Shown: positions 22,062 through 30,997, counted from the stretch's first letter. The stretch is DNA of 64,000 nt from JBDSSS01 sp963764195 (GCA_963764195.1 CAVXRG010000002.1:372001-436000), one strand, 5' to 3'. Numbers and translations are program-made. Notes: generated by a model not told the origin, from the sequence alone.

Positions 22062-24632
22062 ATGGCGGGTCGACCCGTCGACGCCGAGCGGTCCCTCATC
22101 GCCGCACTGGCGCTGCTGGAGGCACCCGTCCCGCCCGCCGCGGGTGCTCCCGTCGGCGCCGGCACCCTCGCTGCCACCGACCGCGACCGGCTCGAGCTGC
22201 GTACCCGGACCCTGACGACGCTGGCCCTCACCGAGCTGCTGCTCCGGGGGCTCGAGGCCGCCCTCGCGCGGATCGCCGAGGCCGAGCAGCTCATCGAGGC
22301 GCTCGGCGACGTGGCCCTGCGAGCGCGGCTCGACTACCAGCGCGCCAACATCCACGGCCGGGTCGGTGACCTCGCGTCGGCGTGGGCCGGGCTCGAGGCG
22401 GTCGCACGGCGGCTCGACGCCTTCACCCCGGCTGAGCAGTGCTCGGTGCACCTCACCCGGGGGATGCTCGCCTTCCAGCTGCTCCGCCCGCGCCAGGCCA
22501 TCGACTCCTTCGCCGAGGCCGCCCGCCTCGCGCGGAGCCTCGGCCGGGTCGAGCAGGAGTTCATGGCCCGGCACAACGAGGGGTATGCCGCCTACCTCCT
22601 CGGTGACCTGCCGCGCTCGCTGTCGGTGATGGCCGACGCCGAGGAGCTGGAGGCCGACGTCTTCCGCGGCCCGGCCCGGCTCGACCGCGGTCGGGTGCTG
22701 CTCGAGGCCGGTCTGGTCAAGGAGGCCGCGGAGGCGCTCGCGGCGGGAGCCGACGGGCTCGAAGGGGGAGGGCACGACCAGCTCCGGGCCGAGTTCGACC
22801 TCGAGCTGGCCCGGGCGCACCGGTTGATGGGACGGCTCGAGAGCTCGGCCACCGAGGCGGGCGCGGCATCCGCCGTCTATGCCGGCCTCGGGGCCACCGC
22901 GTGGCAGGCGAAGGCGACCCTCGTCGGGTTGCTCACCGACCTCGACCGGGAGCGGCGCGACCGTGACCAGGACGGTGCCGCGGAGGACCAGACGGACCCG
23001 CACCTCGCGCTCCGGGCCGCGGCGACCGCCGACGACCTCGTCGAGACGGCAACCCAGCTCGGCGACCCCGAGCTGGCCGATGCCGCGCGGGTCGTCGCCG
23101 CCCAGGGGCTGCTGCTCGCGGGCGACGTCGACGGGGCACGGGCCCGGCTGCTCGGCCTCGAGCGGGTCTCGACCGGGTCCCTCTCGGACGAGCTCGACGC
23201 GGCCGCCGTCTCCGTCGCTGTCCTCGTCGAGGCCGGTGAGCCGGTCGCGGCCCGGCGGCTCCTCTCGCGCGCCGCGCGACGGCTCGCCGCCGGGCAGGAG
23301 GGCAGCGCCAGCCTCGACCTCCGGACCGCCCGCGCCGTCCACGGAGTGCGCCTCGCCGCGATCGACCTCGACCTCGCGGTGCCCCGGGGCAGCCCGGCCG
23401 TGCTCGAGGCCCTCGAGCGCTGGCGCAGTGCGACCGACCGGCTCCCGTCCCTCGGCCGGCCCGCCGACGACGAGCTCGCGACCCTCACCGAGAGCCTCCG
23501 GGCCGTGCGCGGCCGGCTGCGCGGCGAGGTCGCCGACGAGGAGGAGCGCGAGCTGTCGGCAAGCGCGGCGCGCCTCGAGCGCCAGATCCGGGACCGGGAC
23601 TGGGCCCTCAGCAGCGGGTCGCGTGCCTCGGGTGCCGTCCCGGTGCGCGTCCGCGAGGCGCGCGAGCGACTTGCCGCCGCCGACCGCGACCTCGTCTGGC
23701 TCTTCGCTCACCGCGACCGGCTCTGCGGCGTGGGCGTCATCGGTGGGCGGGCGGCGTTCCGCGACCTCATGTCGCTGGCGGAGGCAGCCGAGCTCGCCCG
23801 TCGGATGCGGGTCGACCTGCGCGCCGCGGCCACCCACCACCTCGGTCCCTTCGCGGGGGCGGTCTGGGGCTCGCTGCGCTCGTCCGCCGACCGGCTCGAC
23901 CGGGGCGTGGTCCGCCCGTGGCGCTCCCGCGCCGCCGGCCTCGTCGTCGTGGCGTGCGAGGAGCTGTCGGCCCTCCCGTGGGCGCTGCTCCCCTCGTTGA
24001 CGGGGTGCCCGCTCACCGTGGCCCACTCCCTCACCTCGTTCGCGCGGCGGGAGCGGCCGGGTGAACGCGACGAGGCGCCACCGCCGGTCCACGTCAGCGT
24101 CGGGCCGCAGGTTCCACGGGCCCCGGGGGAGGCCGCCGAGCTCCGGGAGACCTGGCGGGTGGCCGGCCGCGACGTCGAGGTGGCCGACCCGTCCCGGTCA
24201 GCAGGTCTCGTGGCGGCCCTCGGGTCCCCCGGGATCGTCCACGTCGCCGCCCACGGCGTGCACCAGGTCGAGTCGCCGCTCTTCTCCTCCCTCGTGCTGC
24301 ACGACGGGCCGATCTTCGCCCACGAGCTGCAGCCCACGGGGGTGGCGGCCGACCACGTCGTGCTCTCGGCGTGCGAGGTCGGCTCGGCGAGCGTCCGCCC
24401 CGGTGACGAACAGCTCGGGATGGCGGCCGCGATCTTCTCGCTCGGGGCCCGCTCGGTCGTGGCTGCGGTCTCGCCCGTGCCGGACGACGTCGCCGCCGGC
24501 GCGATGGCCCGCCACCACGCCGGCCTCGCCCGGGGGCTGGCCGGAGACGAGGCGCTCGCCGAGGCGATCGCGGCGAGCGAGCCCGCCGCCGCGTCCTTCG
24601 TCAACCTCGGCGGCCGGTTCGCGCCCCGCTGA
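22062..24632 (+). CDS. TPR-CHAT protein (caspase-like protease fold)
   Basis: The protein has at least 856 residues. The N-terminal half (1 to about 480) is built of TPR-like helical repeats, and the C-terminal 240 residues are a CHAT domain. The catalytic dyad is His731 (HVAAHGVHQ) and Cys771 (LSACEVG), so it should be an active cysteine peptidase. The start is uncertain: the TPR sequence continues in frame upstream to about 22011, yet no ATG, GTG or TTG lies between the previous stop (21960-21962) and ATG 22062; only CTG 22035 and ATC 22008 do. ATG 22062 has only GGAG at 3 nt. It ends 6 nt from a convergent gene. Confidence 0.85.
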   Translation: MAGRPVDAERSLIAALALLEAPVPPAAGAPVGAGTLAATDRDRLELRTRTLTTLALTELLLRGLEAALARIAEAEQLIEALGDVALRARLDYQRANIHGRVGDLASAWAGLEAVARRLDAFTPAEQCSVHLTRGMLAFQLLRPRQAIDSFAEAARLARSLGRVEQEFMARHNEGYAAYLLGDLPRSLSVMADAEELEADVFRGPARLDRGRVLLEAGLVKEAAEALAAGADGLEGGGHDQLRAEFDLELARAHRLMGRLESSATEAGAASAVYAGLGATAWQAKATLVGLLTDLDRERRDRDQDGAAEDQTDPHLALRAAATADDLVETATQLGDPELADAARVVAAQGLLLAGDVDGARARLLGLERVSTGSLSDELDAAAVSVAVLVEAGEPVAARRLLSRAARRLAAGQEGSASLDLRTARAVHGVRLAAIDLDLAVPRGSPAVLEALERWRSATDRLPSLGRPADDELATLTESLRAVRGRLRGEVADEEERELSASAARLERQIRDRDWALSSGSRASGAVPVRVREARERLAAADRDLVWLFAHRDRLCGVGVIGGRAAFRDLMSLAEAAELARRMRVDLRAAATHHLGPFAGAVWGSLRSSADRLDRGVVRPWRSRAAGLVVVACEELSALPWALLPSLTGCPLTVAHSLTSFARRERPGERDEAPPPVHVSVGPQVPRAPGEAAELRETWRVAGRDVEVADPSRSAGLVAALGSPGIVHVAAHGVHQVESPLFSSLVLHDGPIFAHELQPTGVAADHVVLSACEVGSASVRPGDEQLGMAAAIFSLGARSVVAAVSPVPDDVAAGAMARHHAGLARGLAGDEALAEAIAASEPAAASFVNLGGRFAPR

Positions 24633-24638
24633 CCGCCG

Positions 24639-25061
24639 TCAGTCGCGCGGCCGTGACGCGTCGGTGAGCAGGCCGGCGCCGATGCCGAGCATCCACACGT
24701 CCTTGCTCATCGCGAGGCCCTGCTGGGACGGCCAGACGCTGCCCGGCTCGGTCATCCCGGGGGTGCGCAGGTAGAGGGTGACGAGGGACGCGGAGAAGGC
24801 GGTGAGGGCGGCTCCCGCGACGGCCTTGGGGACGAAGGGCGTGAGCAGCAGGGTCCCCGTCGCGATCTCCCCGGCGGCGAGCAGCCGCAGGAACCGCGTC
24901 GGCTCGATGTCCTTGAGGAACGGGAAGGCGCCGGCGGCCATCCCGTGGATACCGGCGGCGGTCTCGGCGTCACCACCCCACTTCTGCAGGCCGGAGTGCA
25001 GGATGAACGCGCCGGTGGCGAGGCGTTCGGGGGCACGGTCAAACATCTGGCGCAGGGACAT
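24639..25061 (-). CDS. DoxX-like integral membrane protein
   Basis: The 140-residue product has four hydrophobic helices and the DoxX-family opening (ATGAFILHSGLQKWGGD). DoxX proteins are small membrane proteins, linked in different organisms to redox or sulfur metabolism, with no general function. ATG 25061 is chosen because GGAGGT lies 4 nt before it; an in-frame codon at 25094 lacks a site. It is convergent with the CHAT gene, 6 nt apart, and lies 50 nt downstream of the monooxygenase-like gene start region on the same strand order, so it may be transcribed separately. Confidence 0.78.
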   Translation of the reverse strand: MSLRQMFDRAPERLATGAFILHSGLQKWGGDAETAAGIHGMAAGAFPFLKDIEPTRFLRLLAAGEIATGTLLLTPFVPKAVAGAALTAFSASLVTLYLRTPGMTEPGSVWPSQQGLAMSKDVWMLGIGAGLLTDASRPRD

Positions 25062-25111
25062 GGGGACCTCCGAGGACGGTTGAGTGGGACCCACCCATCA
25101 TCGTTGACGAC

Positions 25112-26329
25112 TCAATGAGATGCGCGTCGAGGTGTGACGGGCCCGGTCCCGGTCCGCAGCTCGGTGGTGCGCCGACGCTTCGCCAGCGCGACGGAGAGCG
25201 CGATCTTGTGCGCGTCGATCGCCATCTCGCGGAGCATGCCGGAGATCGGGTTGGTGAAGCCGGTGTACCAGAGGCCCACCGCCCCGCGGGCGACCCGGCC
25301 CCCGCGCTCGACGGGCAGACCCTTGCCGTCGAGCACGCCGAGGTGACCGACGAGTGGCTCGAGCGCCGCCGTGTAGCCGGTCGCGAGCACGATCGTGTCG
25401 GGCGTGAGCCGTGACCCGTCCGCGAGCACGACCTCGGCGCCATCGACCCGTTCGAGCGCCGCGACCGGCTCGACCGCGCCGGAGCGGATCGCGTCGATGA
25501 TGCCGACGTCCTGGACGGGGATCGCGTTGTCGTCCTCGACCCGGGAGAGCAGGCCCGTGTCGGGACGGGGCAGCCCGTATGCCGTGAGGTCGGGGGTGGT
25601 GAACCGCTCGACGAACGGTGCCACCCGGTCGACCACCCCCCGTGGCAGGCGGCGCACCGCGATGCCGGTGTACTGCGCGGCATACGGCCCCCGGCTGCGG
25701 CGCAGGATGTGCGGCACGGTGCGGACGGCGAGACGCACCCGCGCGGCGCCGTGCTCCGCGAGGTCGACGGCGATCTCGGTGCCCGTGTTGCCGGTGCCGA
25801 CGACGAGGACGTCGTGCCCGGCGAGGTCGGCCCCGCTGCGGTAGTCGCGGGCGAGCACGAGCCGGCCGGACCACTGCGCCAGCCCCGGCACGTCGGGGTC
25901 GCGGGGCGTGTGGTTGAAGCCCGTGGCGACGACGACGAAGGGAGCCGTCAGGGCGCTCCCGTCGGTGAGGGTCAGGCGCCATCCGTGCCCGTCGGGGTCG
26001 ACCCGGGCCACCTCGGTGCCGAGCCGCACGTCGAGGTCATGGTGGGCGGCATACCGCTCGAGGTAGGTCGCGACGTCGTCACGGGCGACCCAGCGACCCA
26101 TCTCGCGGGGGATCGGCAGGCCGGGCAGGCCGGACAGCTCGCGGGGGGTGTGCAGGTGGAGCCGGTCGTAGTGCCGGCGCCACGAGTCGCCGACGGACCG
26201 GCCCCGGTCGAGCACGGCGGCGCGCAGACCCCGCTCCCGGAGCGTCGCGGCGACGGCCAGACCGGCCGGTCCGGCGCCGATGACGTAGACGTCGACGTAG
26301 GGGTCGCGCGGAGTGCTTCGTTGCCTCAC
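25112..26329 (-). CDS. Flavin-containing monooxygenase-like FAD/NAD(P) oxidoreductase
   Basis: The 405-residue protein has two dinucleotide-binding motifs, VDVYVIGAGPAGLAVAATL (FAD, about 12-30) and DVLVVGTGNTGTEIAVDL (NADPH, about 178-195). It also has the motif FVVVATGFNHTPRDPDVPG and LATGY near the C-terminus, as in the CzcO/YpdA-like and Baeyer-Villiger/FMO-related flavoproteins of actinomycetes. It is soluble and has an unknown substrate. GTG 26329 is the first start before the FAD fold. It shares no overlap with its neighbours, and 33 nt separate it from the DUF2461 gene behind it. Confidence 0.87.
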   Translation of the reverse strand: MRQRSTPRDPYVDVYVIGAGPAGLAVAATLRERGLRAAVLDRGRSVGDSWRRHYDRLHLHTPRELSGLPGLPIPREMGRWVARDDVATYLERYAAHHDLDVRLGTEVARVDPDGHGWRLTLTDGSALTAPFVVVATGFNHTPRDPDVPGLAQWSGRLVLARDYRSGADLAGHDVLVVGTGNTGTEIAVDLAEHGAARVRLAVRTVPHILRRSRGPYAAQYTGIAVRRLPRGVVDRVAPFVERFTTPDLTAYGLPRPDTGLLSRVEDDNAIPVQDVGIIDAIRSGAVEPVAALERVDGAEVVLADGSRLTPDTIVLATGYTAALEPLVGHLGVLDGKGLPVERGGRVARGAVGLWYTGFTNPISGMLREMAIDAHKIALSVALAKRRRTTELRTGTGPVTPRRASH

Positions 26330-26362
26330 GACGCCAACGTAGTCCCCGCCCCACGCGAGCGG

Positions 26363-27019
26363 TCAGCCAGTGGTGAGGTGCTCGCCGCACCAGTCGACGA
26401 GCGGACGGATCGCGCTCCACGCGTCCCGGACCTCGTCGACGACCTGGTCGGTGGCGAGCCAGCCGGGGGCGCCGAAGGTGCGGGTGGCGCGCAGCTCCTT
26501 GTGGCGCAGCAGGGCGATCCGTGGGTGGTCGGCGGGGTAACCGCGCGGCGACGTCTTGACCGCGTCGCCGCCGATCTCGAAGCCCGACGTCTCGAGGGTG
26601 GCCACGAGCCGTTCGAGCGCCGCTCCGGGCAGGGGGCGGTCGACGGCGCGGCGGAAGGAGGCCGTCTCGGCGGTGCCGCGCGACCGGAACCCGCCCCCGG
26701 CGAGCAGCCCGTCGGCGCTCAGCTGGACGTAGTAGCCCGCGCTGCCGCGGGCGGCGACGAAGGCGCCCTGGTGGGTCTTGTAGGGCGACTTGTCGGCGCT
26801 GAAGCGGACGTCCCGGTTGGGGCGGAAGAGCTTCGCCTGTCCCTCGGGGTCGAACTCGTCGGCGAGGAGCTCGAGCAGGTCGAGCATCGGGTCGCGGACC
26901 GTGCGCTCCCAGACCGGTCTGAGGCCGTGCCACCGCTCACGGGAGTTGTCCTCCTCGAGGAGGGCGTAGAGCTCGAGGGAGTCGGGCGGGAAGCCGTCGA
27001 ACGCCGTCGCATCGCGCAT
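26363..27019 (-). CDS. DUF2461 family protein
   Basis: The 218-residue protein matches the DUF2461 (TIGR02453) pattern: FPPDSLELYALLEEDNSRERW near the N-terminus, then LLADEFDPEGQAKLFRPNRDVRFSADKSPYKTHQGAF and GGGFRS. The core FRPNRDxRFSxDKSPYKT is highly characteristic. It is cytoplasmic with no known activity. ATG 27019 is chosen because it immediately precedes the conserved phenylalanine-rich start; the open frame extends about 48 codons further upstream without homologous character. The spacer 27020-27215 contains nothing recognisable. Confidence 0.85.
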   Translation of the reverse strand: MRDATAFDGFPPDSLELYALLEEDNSRERWHGLRPVWERTVRDPMLDLLELLADEFDPEGQAKLFRPNRDVRFSADKSPYKTHQGAFVAARGSAGYYVQLSADGLLAGGGFRSRGTAETASFRRAVDRPLPGAALERLVATLETSGFEIGGDAVKTSPRGYPADHPRIALLRHKELRATRTFGAPGWLATDQVVDEVRDAWSAIRPLVDWCGEHLTTG

Positions 27020-27215
27020 GCCCCGACTCTCGCAGCCCCCGGGAGGGGTCACAAGGCGGGCGGATCTATGAGGTGAGCGCACCGGCCGCCGCCGGGGCGT
27101 GTGCCACCGGTGGACCGGGGTCGTCGTCGCCGTCATCGCCTCCGTCGCGAATCGCGGGGACACGCGCGCCCGGCGCCGGGGAGGCGGCTGCCCCGCCCGA
27201 CGCCGGGCACCCGGC

Positions 27216-28403
27216 TCAGCGGCCGCCGAGGGCGTGCTCGACGCCCAGCTGGTTCAGGGCGACGAAGGCGTAACCGGCTTCGGCCACACCCTCGACGTCG
27301 AAGTCCTCGAAGGCGGCGGGGTTGGCCAGCAGGTCGGCCAGGCTCTCGCCCTCACCGAGGGTCGGCTGGGACAGCTCGCCGACCCGGCTCGCCTCGAACG
27401 CGGCCTGCACCTCGGGGTCGGCCCGGTAGGCGAGGGCGCGCTCCTTGAGCAGGAGGTAGGTGCTCATGTTGGCCGCGGCCGAGGCCCAGACCCCGTCCAT
27501 GTCCTCGGTGCGCGAGGGCTTGAAGTCGAAGTGGCGCGGGCCGTCGTAACGCGGGCCGCCCCCGACGAAGCCGTTCTCGATGAGGTCGACGGTGAAGAAG
27601 GCCGAGAGGAGGTCGCCGTGCCCGAAGGCGAGGTCCTGGTCGTACTTGATCGAGCGCTGGCCGTTGAGGTCGATGTGGAAGAGCTTCTCGGCCCACAGTG
27701 CCTGGGCGATGCCGGTCGTGTAGTTGAGGCCCGCCATCTGCTCGTGGCCGACCTCGGGGTTCACCCCGACGATGTCGCCGTGCTCGAGCTCGGCGATGAA
27801 GGCCAGCGCGTGGCCGACGGTCGGGAGCAGGATGTCGCCGCGCGGCTCGTTGGGCTTGGGCTCGACGGCGATCTTCAGGTCGTAGCCCTTCTCCTTGATG
27901 TAGGCGGCGACGGTGTCGATGCCCTCGCGGTAGCGGTCGAGCGCGGCCTTGGTGTCCTTGGCGCCGTCGTACTCGGCGCCCTCGCGGCCGCCCCACATGA
28001 CGAAGGTCTCGGCGCCGAGCTCGGCGGCGAGGTCGACGTTGCGGATCACCTTGCGCAGCCCGAAGCGGCGGACCTCGCGGTTGTTGGAGGTGAAGGCTCC
28101 GTCCTTGAAGATCGGGTGGCTGAAGGTGTTGGTCGTCACCATCTCGACGACGAGGCCCGTGTCGTCGAGGCCCTTGCGGAAGCGGGTGAGGATCGCGTCG
28201 CGCTCGGCGTCCGAGCTGCCGAAGGGGACGACGTCGTCGTCGTGGAAGGTGACACCCCAGGCGCCGATCTCGGCGAGGTGGTGGAGCGAGTCCACCGGGT
28301 CGAGCGGGGGCCGCGAGGCGTCGCCGAACTGGTCGCGGGCCTCCCAGCCGACGGTCCACATCCCGAACGAGAACTTGTCCTCGGGGGTGGGTGTGCGGGT
28401 CAT
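27216..28403 (-). CDS. xylA: Xylose isomerase
   Basis: The 395-residue enzyme interconverts D-xylose and D-xylulose (and glucose and fructose). It shows the actinobacterial-type start DKFSFGMWTVGWEARDQFG, the catalytic His in VTFHDDDVVPFG, VMWGGREGAEYDG, the metal-site glutamate in KIAVEPKPNEPRGD, EVGHEQMAGLN and FHIDLNGQ. AAGGAGGAGCC directly precedes ATG 28403. It is divergent from a ROK repressor gene with a shared operator at 28462-28478, the classical XylR arrangement. No xylulokinase gene lies in the window, so the rest of the pathway must be elsewhere. Confidence 0.95.
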   Translation of the reverse strand: MTRTPTPEDKFSFGMWTVGWEARDQFGDASRPPLDPVDSLHHLAEIGAWGVTFHDDDVVPFGSSDAERDAILTRFRKGLDDTGLVVEMVTTNTFSHPIFKDGAFTSNNREVRRFGLRKVIRNVDLAAELGAETFVMWGGREGAEYDGAKDTKAALDRYREGIDTVAAYIKEKGYDLKIAVEPKPNEPRGDILLPTVGHALAFIAELEHGDIVGVNPEVGHEQMAGLNYTTGIAQALWAEKLFHIDLNGQRSIKYDQDLAFGHGDLLSAFFTVDLIENGFVGGGPRYDGPRHFDFKPSRTEDMDGVWASAAANMSTYLLLKERALAYRADPEVQAAFEASRVGELSQPTLGEGESLADLLANPAAFEDFDVEGVAEAGYAFVALNQLGVEHALGGR

Positions 28404-28461
28404 GGCTCCTCCTTGAGCAGTTGGGGACGGCGGCGTCGGTCCGTGCCGGACGCTCCGCATT

Positions 28462-28478
28462 TGTTTGTTGATCAAACA
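28462..28478. promoter_or_regulatory. XylR/ROK operator between xylA and its regulator
   Basis: TGTTTGTTGATCAAACA is an inverted repeat with TGTTTG/CAAACA arms and lies in an A/T-rich island between the two divergent genes. It resembles the GTTT-n-AAAC operators of ROK-family XylR proteins. Confidence 0.7.
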
Positions 28479-28495
28479 TATTACGTCGGACCGGC

Positions 28496-28501
28496 TAGGG
28501 T
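28496..28501 (+). promoter_or_regulatory. -10 box TAGGGT, leaderless ROK regulator transcript
   Basis: TAGGGT ends 6 nt before the GTG at 28508. It is 18 bp from the operator, so the regulator could repress itself. Confidence 0.5.
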
Positions 28502-28507
28502 CAAGGG

Positions 28508-29800
28508 GTGGATGACGACGTTGCGCCGGAGCGGGCGCCCGAGCGGCCCCTGCGCGACGGTGCCGGCGCGCGTCAGGCGAGCCTGCGGGCGCACAACCTC
28601 GCCCTGGCCCTGCGCCAGGTCCTCGAGGCCCCCGAGCCGACGACCCGGGCCCGGATCGCCACGGCGTCGGGCCTGACCCGCGCGACGGTTTCCGACCTCG
28701 TCGAACGCCTCATCGCCGCCGGTCTCGTCCAGGAGCTGCGGCCCCAGGCCTCGACCGGTGCGGGCCGGCCCGGCATGCTGCTCGCCCCCGCCGCGGCCAC
28801 CGTCGTCGGGCTCGGCCTCGAGATCCAGGTCGACCACCTCAGCGTCCGGGCCACCGACCTCACCGGGTCGTGCCTCGAGGACGAGCGGGCGGAGGTCGAC
28901 CTGCGCGACAGCGACCCCGTCGCCGTGGCCGGTGCGCTCGCCCGACTCGCCGGCCCCGTCATCGAGCGGCTGACCCGTCGCGGCATCGCCGTCGCCGGGG
29001 CGTGCGTGAGCATCCCGGCCGTGCTTCGCGCCGGGGCCGGCCCGGTGCGCCTCGCCCCCAACCTCGGTTGGCGTGACGTGGACCTCGTCGCCCTGCTCGA
29101 GCGTCGGCCCGAGCTGGCCGGCATCCGCTGCGAGATCGGCAACGACGCCGACCTCGCCGCCCGCGCCGAGACCCGCACCCGGGCCGGAGCCGGCCACCCC
29201 GCCCAGAGCTTCTTCCTCGTCTCGGGGGAGGTCGGCATCGGCGGCGCGATCGTCGTCGACGGCAGGCTCTCGACCGGCCAGCACGGGTGGTCGGGGGAGA
29301 TCGGGCACGTCGTCATCGACCGGTCCGGGCCCGTCTGTGGCTGCGGCGCGCACGGGTGCCTCGAGGCGTATGCCGGTCTCGACGTCATCGTGCGGGCCGC
29401 CGGTCTCCCGGTGGCCACCGGGGTCCCGGCGCTGCTCGAGCAGGCCGAGCGGCCGGGCGCCGCGCTGCGCTCGCTCGAGGCGGCGGCGGACGCGATCGGC
29501 ACGGCCGCGGCCACGGCGCTCAACCTCGTCGACGTCGAGCGGGTCGTGCTCGGCGGTGTCTACGCCGACCTCTTCGACCACCTCGCGCCGCGGGTTCGGC
29601 GCGTCGTCGGCGAGCGGGTGCTCGCCGCCCGCTGGTCGGAGGTCGCGGTGGAGCGGTCCCTCGCCGGTCCCGAAGCTGCGGTGACCGGGGCCGGCCTGCG
29701 CGTCCTCGACCGGATCATCGACCACCCCGCGGCCTGGATCGAGTCCCACCCGGCCGGGCCGGCCCAGCCGCCGGCCACGGTGGGTGTCAGGTCTGGCTGA
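28508..29800 (+). CDS. ROK-family transcriptional regulator (XylR-like)
   Basis: The 430-residue protein joins an N-terminal winged helix (about 25-85; ATASGLTRATVSDLVERLIAAGLV) to a ROK sugar-binding domain. The latter includes NDADLAARAE, GVGIGGAIV-like sequence (EVGIGGAIVVDG), WSGEIGHVVID, and the zinc cluster CGCGAHGCLEAYAG. This is the architecture of XylR/NagC repressors. Divergence from xylA with a shared operator makes xylose the probable inducer. The last 14 bp overlap the convergent kinase gene. The N-terminal 20 residues are arginine/proline rich. Confidence 0.9.
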   Translation: MDDDVAPERAPERPLRDGAGARQASLRAHNLALALRQVLEAPEPTTRARIATASGLTRATVSDLVERLIAAGLVQELRPQASTGAGRPGMLLAPAAATVVGLGLEIQVDHLSVRATDLTGSCLEDERAEVDLRDSDPVAVAGALARLAGPVIERLTRRGIAVAGACVSIPAVLRAGAGPVRLAPNLGWRDVDLVALLERRPELAGIRCEIGNDADLAARAETRTRAGAGHPAQSFFLVSGEVGIGGAIVVDGRLSTGQHGWSGEIGHVVIDRSGPVCGCGAHGCLEAYAGLDVIVRAAGLPVATGVPALLEQAERPGAALRSLEAAADAIGTAAATALNLVDVERVVLGGVYADLFDHLAPRVRRVVGERVLAARWSEVAVERSLAGPEAAVTGAGLRVLDRIIDHPAAWIESHPAGPAQPPATVGVRSG

Positions 29801-30908
29801 CCCGCACCGTCAGCACGCCCGGGCGCACCGTCGCGGTGACCTCGGTGGCCAGCCCGATCACGTCGCCGTCGATCTGCACCGGCTGGGCGCGGTCGGTGCG
29901 GACGCGGACCTGCTGGCAGGTCTTCTGGTCGAGGGTCGGGTGGCCCTTGCGCCGGCGGGTGAGCATCCGGGTGGCGACCGGGACCCAGCCGACGACCCCC
30001 CGGGGCGAGGCGATGACGACGTCGAGCTGCCCGTCGTCGATCCGGGCGCTCGGCATGAGGACGAGGCCGCCGAGCAGCTTGCCGCAGTTGCCGATGACGA
30101 GCATCCGGGCGCGGCGCTTGAACTCCGGGCCGCCGTCGAGAGAGACCGTCGTGCGGAACTCGGGGGAGACGAGGTGCTTGGCGCCGGAGAGGAGGTAGGC
30201 CGGCCAGCCGACCTTGTCCTTGAGGTTCTGGCTCGTGCCGGCCATGATCGCCGCGTCCATCCCGATGCCGCCCATGACGAGGAACTCGTGCCGGCTCGGG
30301 GTGACGACGACGGGCGCGGGGTCATCCCCCCCGGGGACCGGCGACACGGGCTCGGTCACGACGAGCTCGCCGACGTCGATCCGGCGGTTGCGCCCCGTGA
30401 GGGCCACGGTGACGGCGGCGTCGAGCCGCTCGACGGGCAGGTCGAGGTTGCGGGCGAGCAGGTTGCCCGTCCCGGCCGGGAGGATGCCGAGGGGCATGTC
30501 GGTGCCGATCAGGGCCGTCGCGACGGCGCGGACCGTGCCGTCGCCCCCGAGGCTGCACACGATGCTCGCCCCCGCGCGGATGGCCTCCTCGGCCTGGCCG
30601 TGGCCGGTGTCGGCGGCCGTGGTCTCGAAGAAGAGCGGGTCGCCCCACCCCGCCGCGTGGCAGGTCGCGGTGATCCGCTCACGCACCATCGGCACGTCGG
30701 CGAACTTCGTCGGGTTGACGACGACGCCGGCGCGCTTCAGCACGGGGGGCACCTCGTCCCCGGAGCGGAAGTGGTCGCGGCTCGGGCGGGCCCGGCGCCG
30801 GCGGGCAGCCGTCGCCGCCGGCGTCGTGCGGCTGACGACGACTCCGATGACCACCAGCGCCACGACGATCAGGCCCGCGATGATCCACGGCAGGTAGTCC
30901 TTGAGCAC
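29787..30908 (-). CDS. Diacylglycerol kinase-family lipid kinase
   Basis: The 373-residue protein has one N-terminal membrane helix (YLPWIIAGLIVVALVVIGVVV), a basic linker, and a DAGK catalytic domain with SLGGDGTVRAVATAL and ILPAGTGNLLARN, the nucleotide-binding motifs of the DgkB/YegS group. It probably phosphorylates diacylglycerol or a related lipid at the inner membrane. The GTG at 30908 lies 6 nt after a TAGCGT -10 box (30920-30915), so the mRNA is likely leaderless. Its 3' end overlaps the ROK gene by 14 bp in convergent orientation, which could cause transcriptional interference. Confidence 0.88.
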   Translation of the reverse strand: MLKDYLPWIIAGLIVVALVVIGVVVSRTTPAATAARRRRARPSRDHFRSGDEVPPVLKRAGVVVNPTKFADVPMVRERITATCHAAGWGDPLFFETTAADTGHGQAEEAIRAGASIVCSLGGDGTVRAVATALIGTDMPLGILPAGTGNLLARNLDLPVERLDAAVTVALTGRNRRIDVGELVVTEPVSPVPGGDDPAPVVVTPSRHEFLVMGGIGMDAAIMAGTSQNLKDKVGWPAYLLSGAKHLVSPEFRTTVSLDGGPEFKRRARMLVIGNCGKLLGGLVLMPSARIDDGQLDVVIASPRGVVGWVPVATRMLTRRRKGHPTLDQKTCQQVRVRTDRAQPVQIDGDVIGLATEVTATVRPGVLTVRVSQT

Positions 30909-30914
30909 CGCCTC

Positions 30915-30920
30915 ACGCTA
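30915..30920 (-). promoter_or_regulatory. -10 box TAGCGT, leaderless lipid kinase transcript
   Basis: On the minus strand TAGCGT is followed by 6 nt (GAGGCG) and the GTG at 30908. Confidence 0.5.
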
Positions 30921-30985
30921 TCGGAGGTTGACGGCGCCCCCGACCGCTTCGTGGATCGCCCCCGTCGCCGGGCGGTGGCGACGCC

Positions 30986-30991
30986 TAGGCT
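30986..30991 (+). promoter_or_regulatory. -10 box TAGGCT, leaderless small-ORF transcript
   Basis: TAGGCT ends 6 nt before the ATG at 30998, the same geometry as several other genes here. It supports the reality of the small gene. Confidence 0.5.
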
Positions 30992-30997
30992 GGGTCC

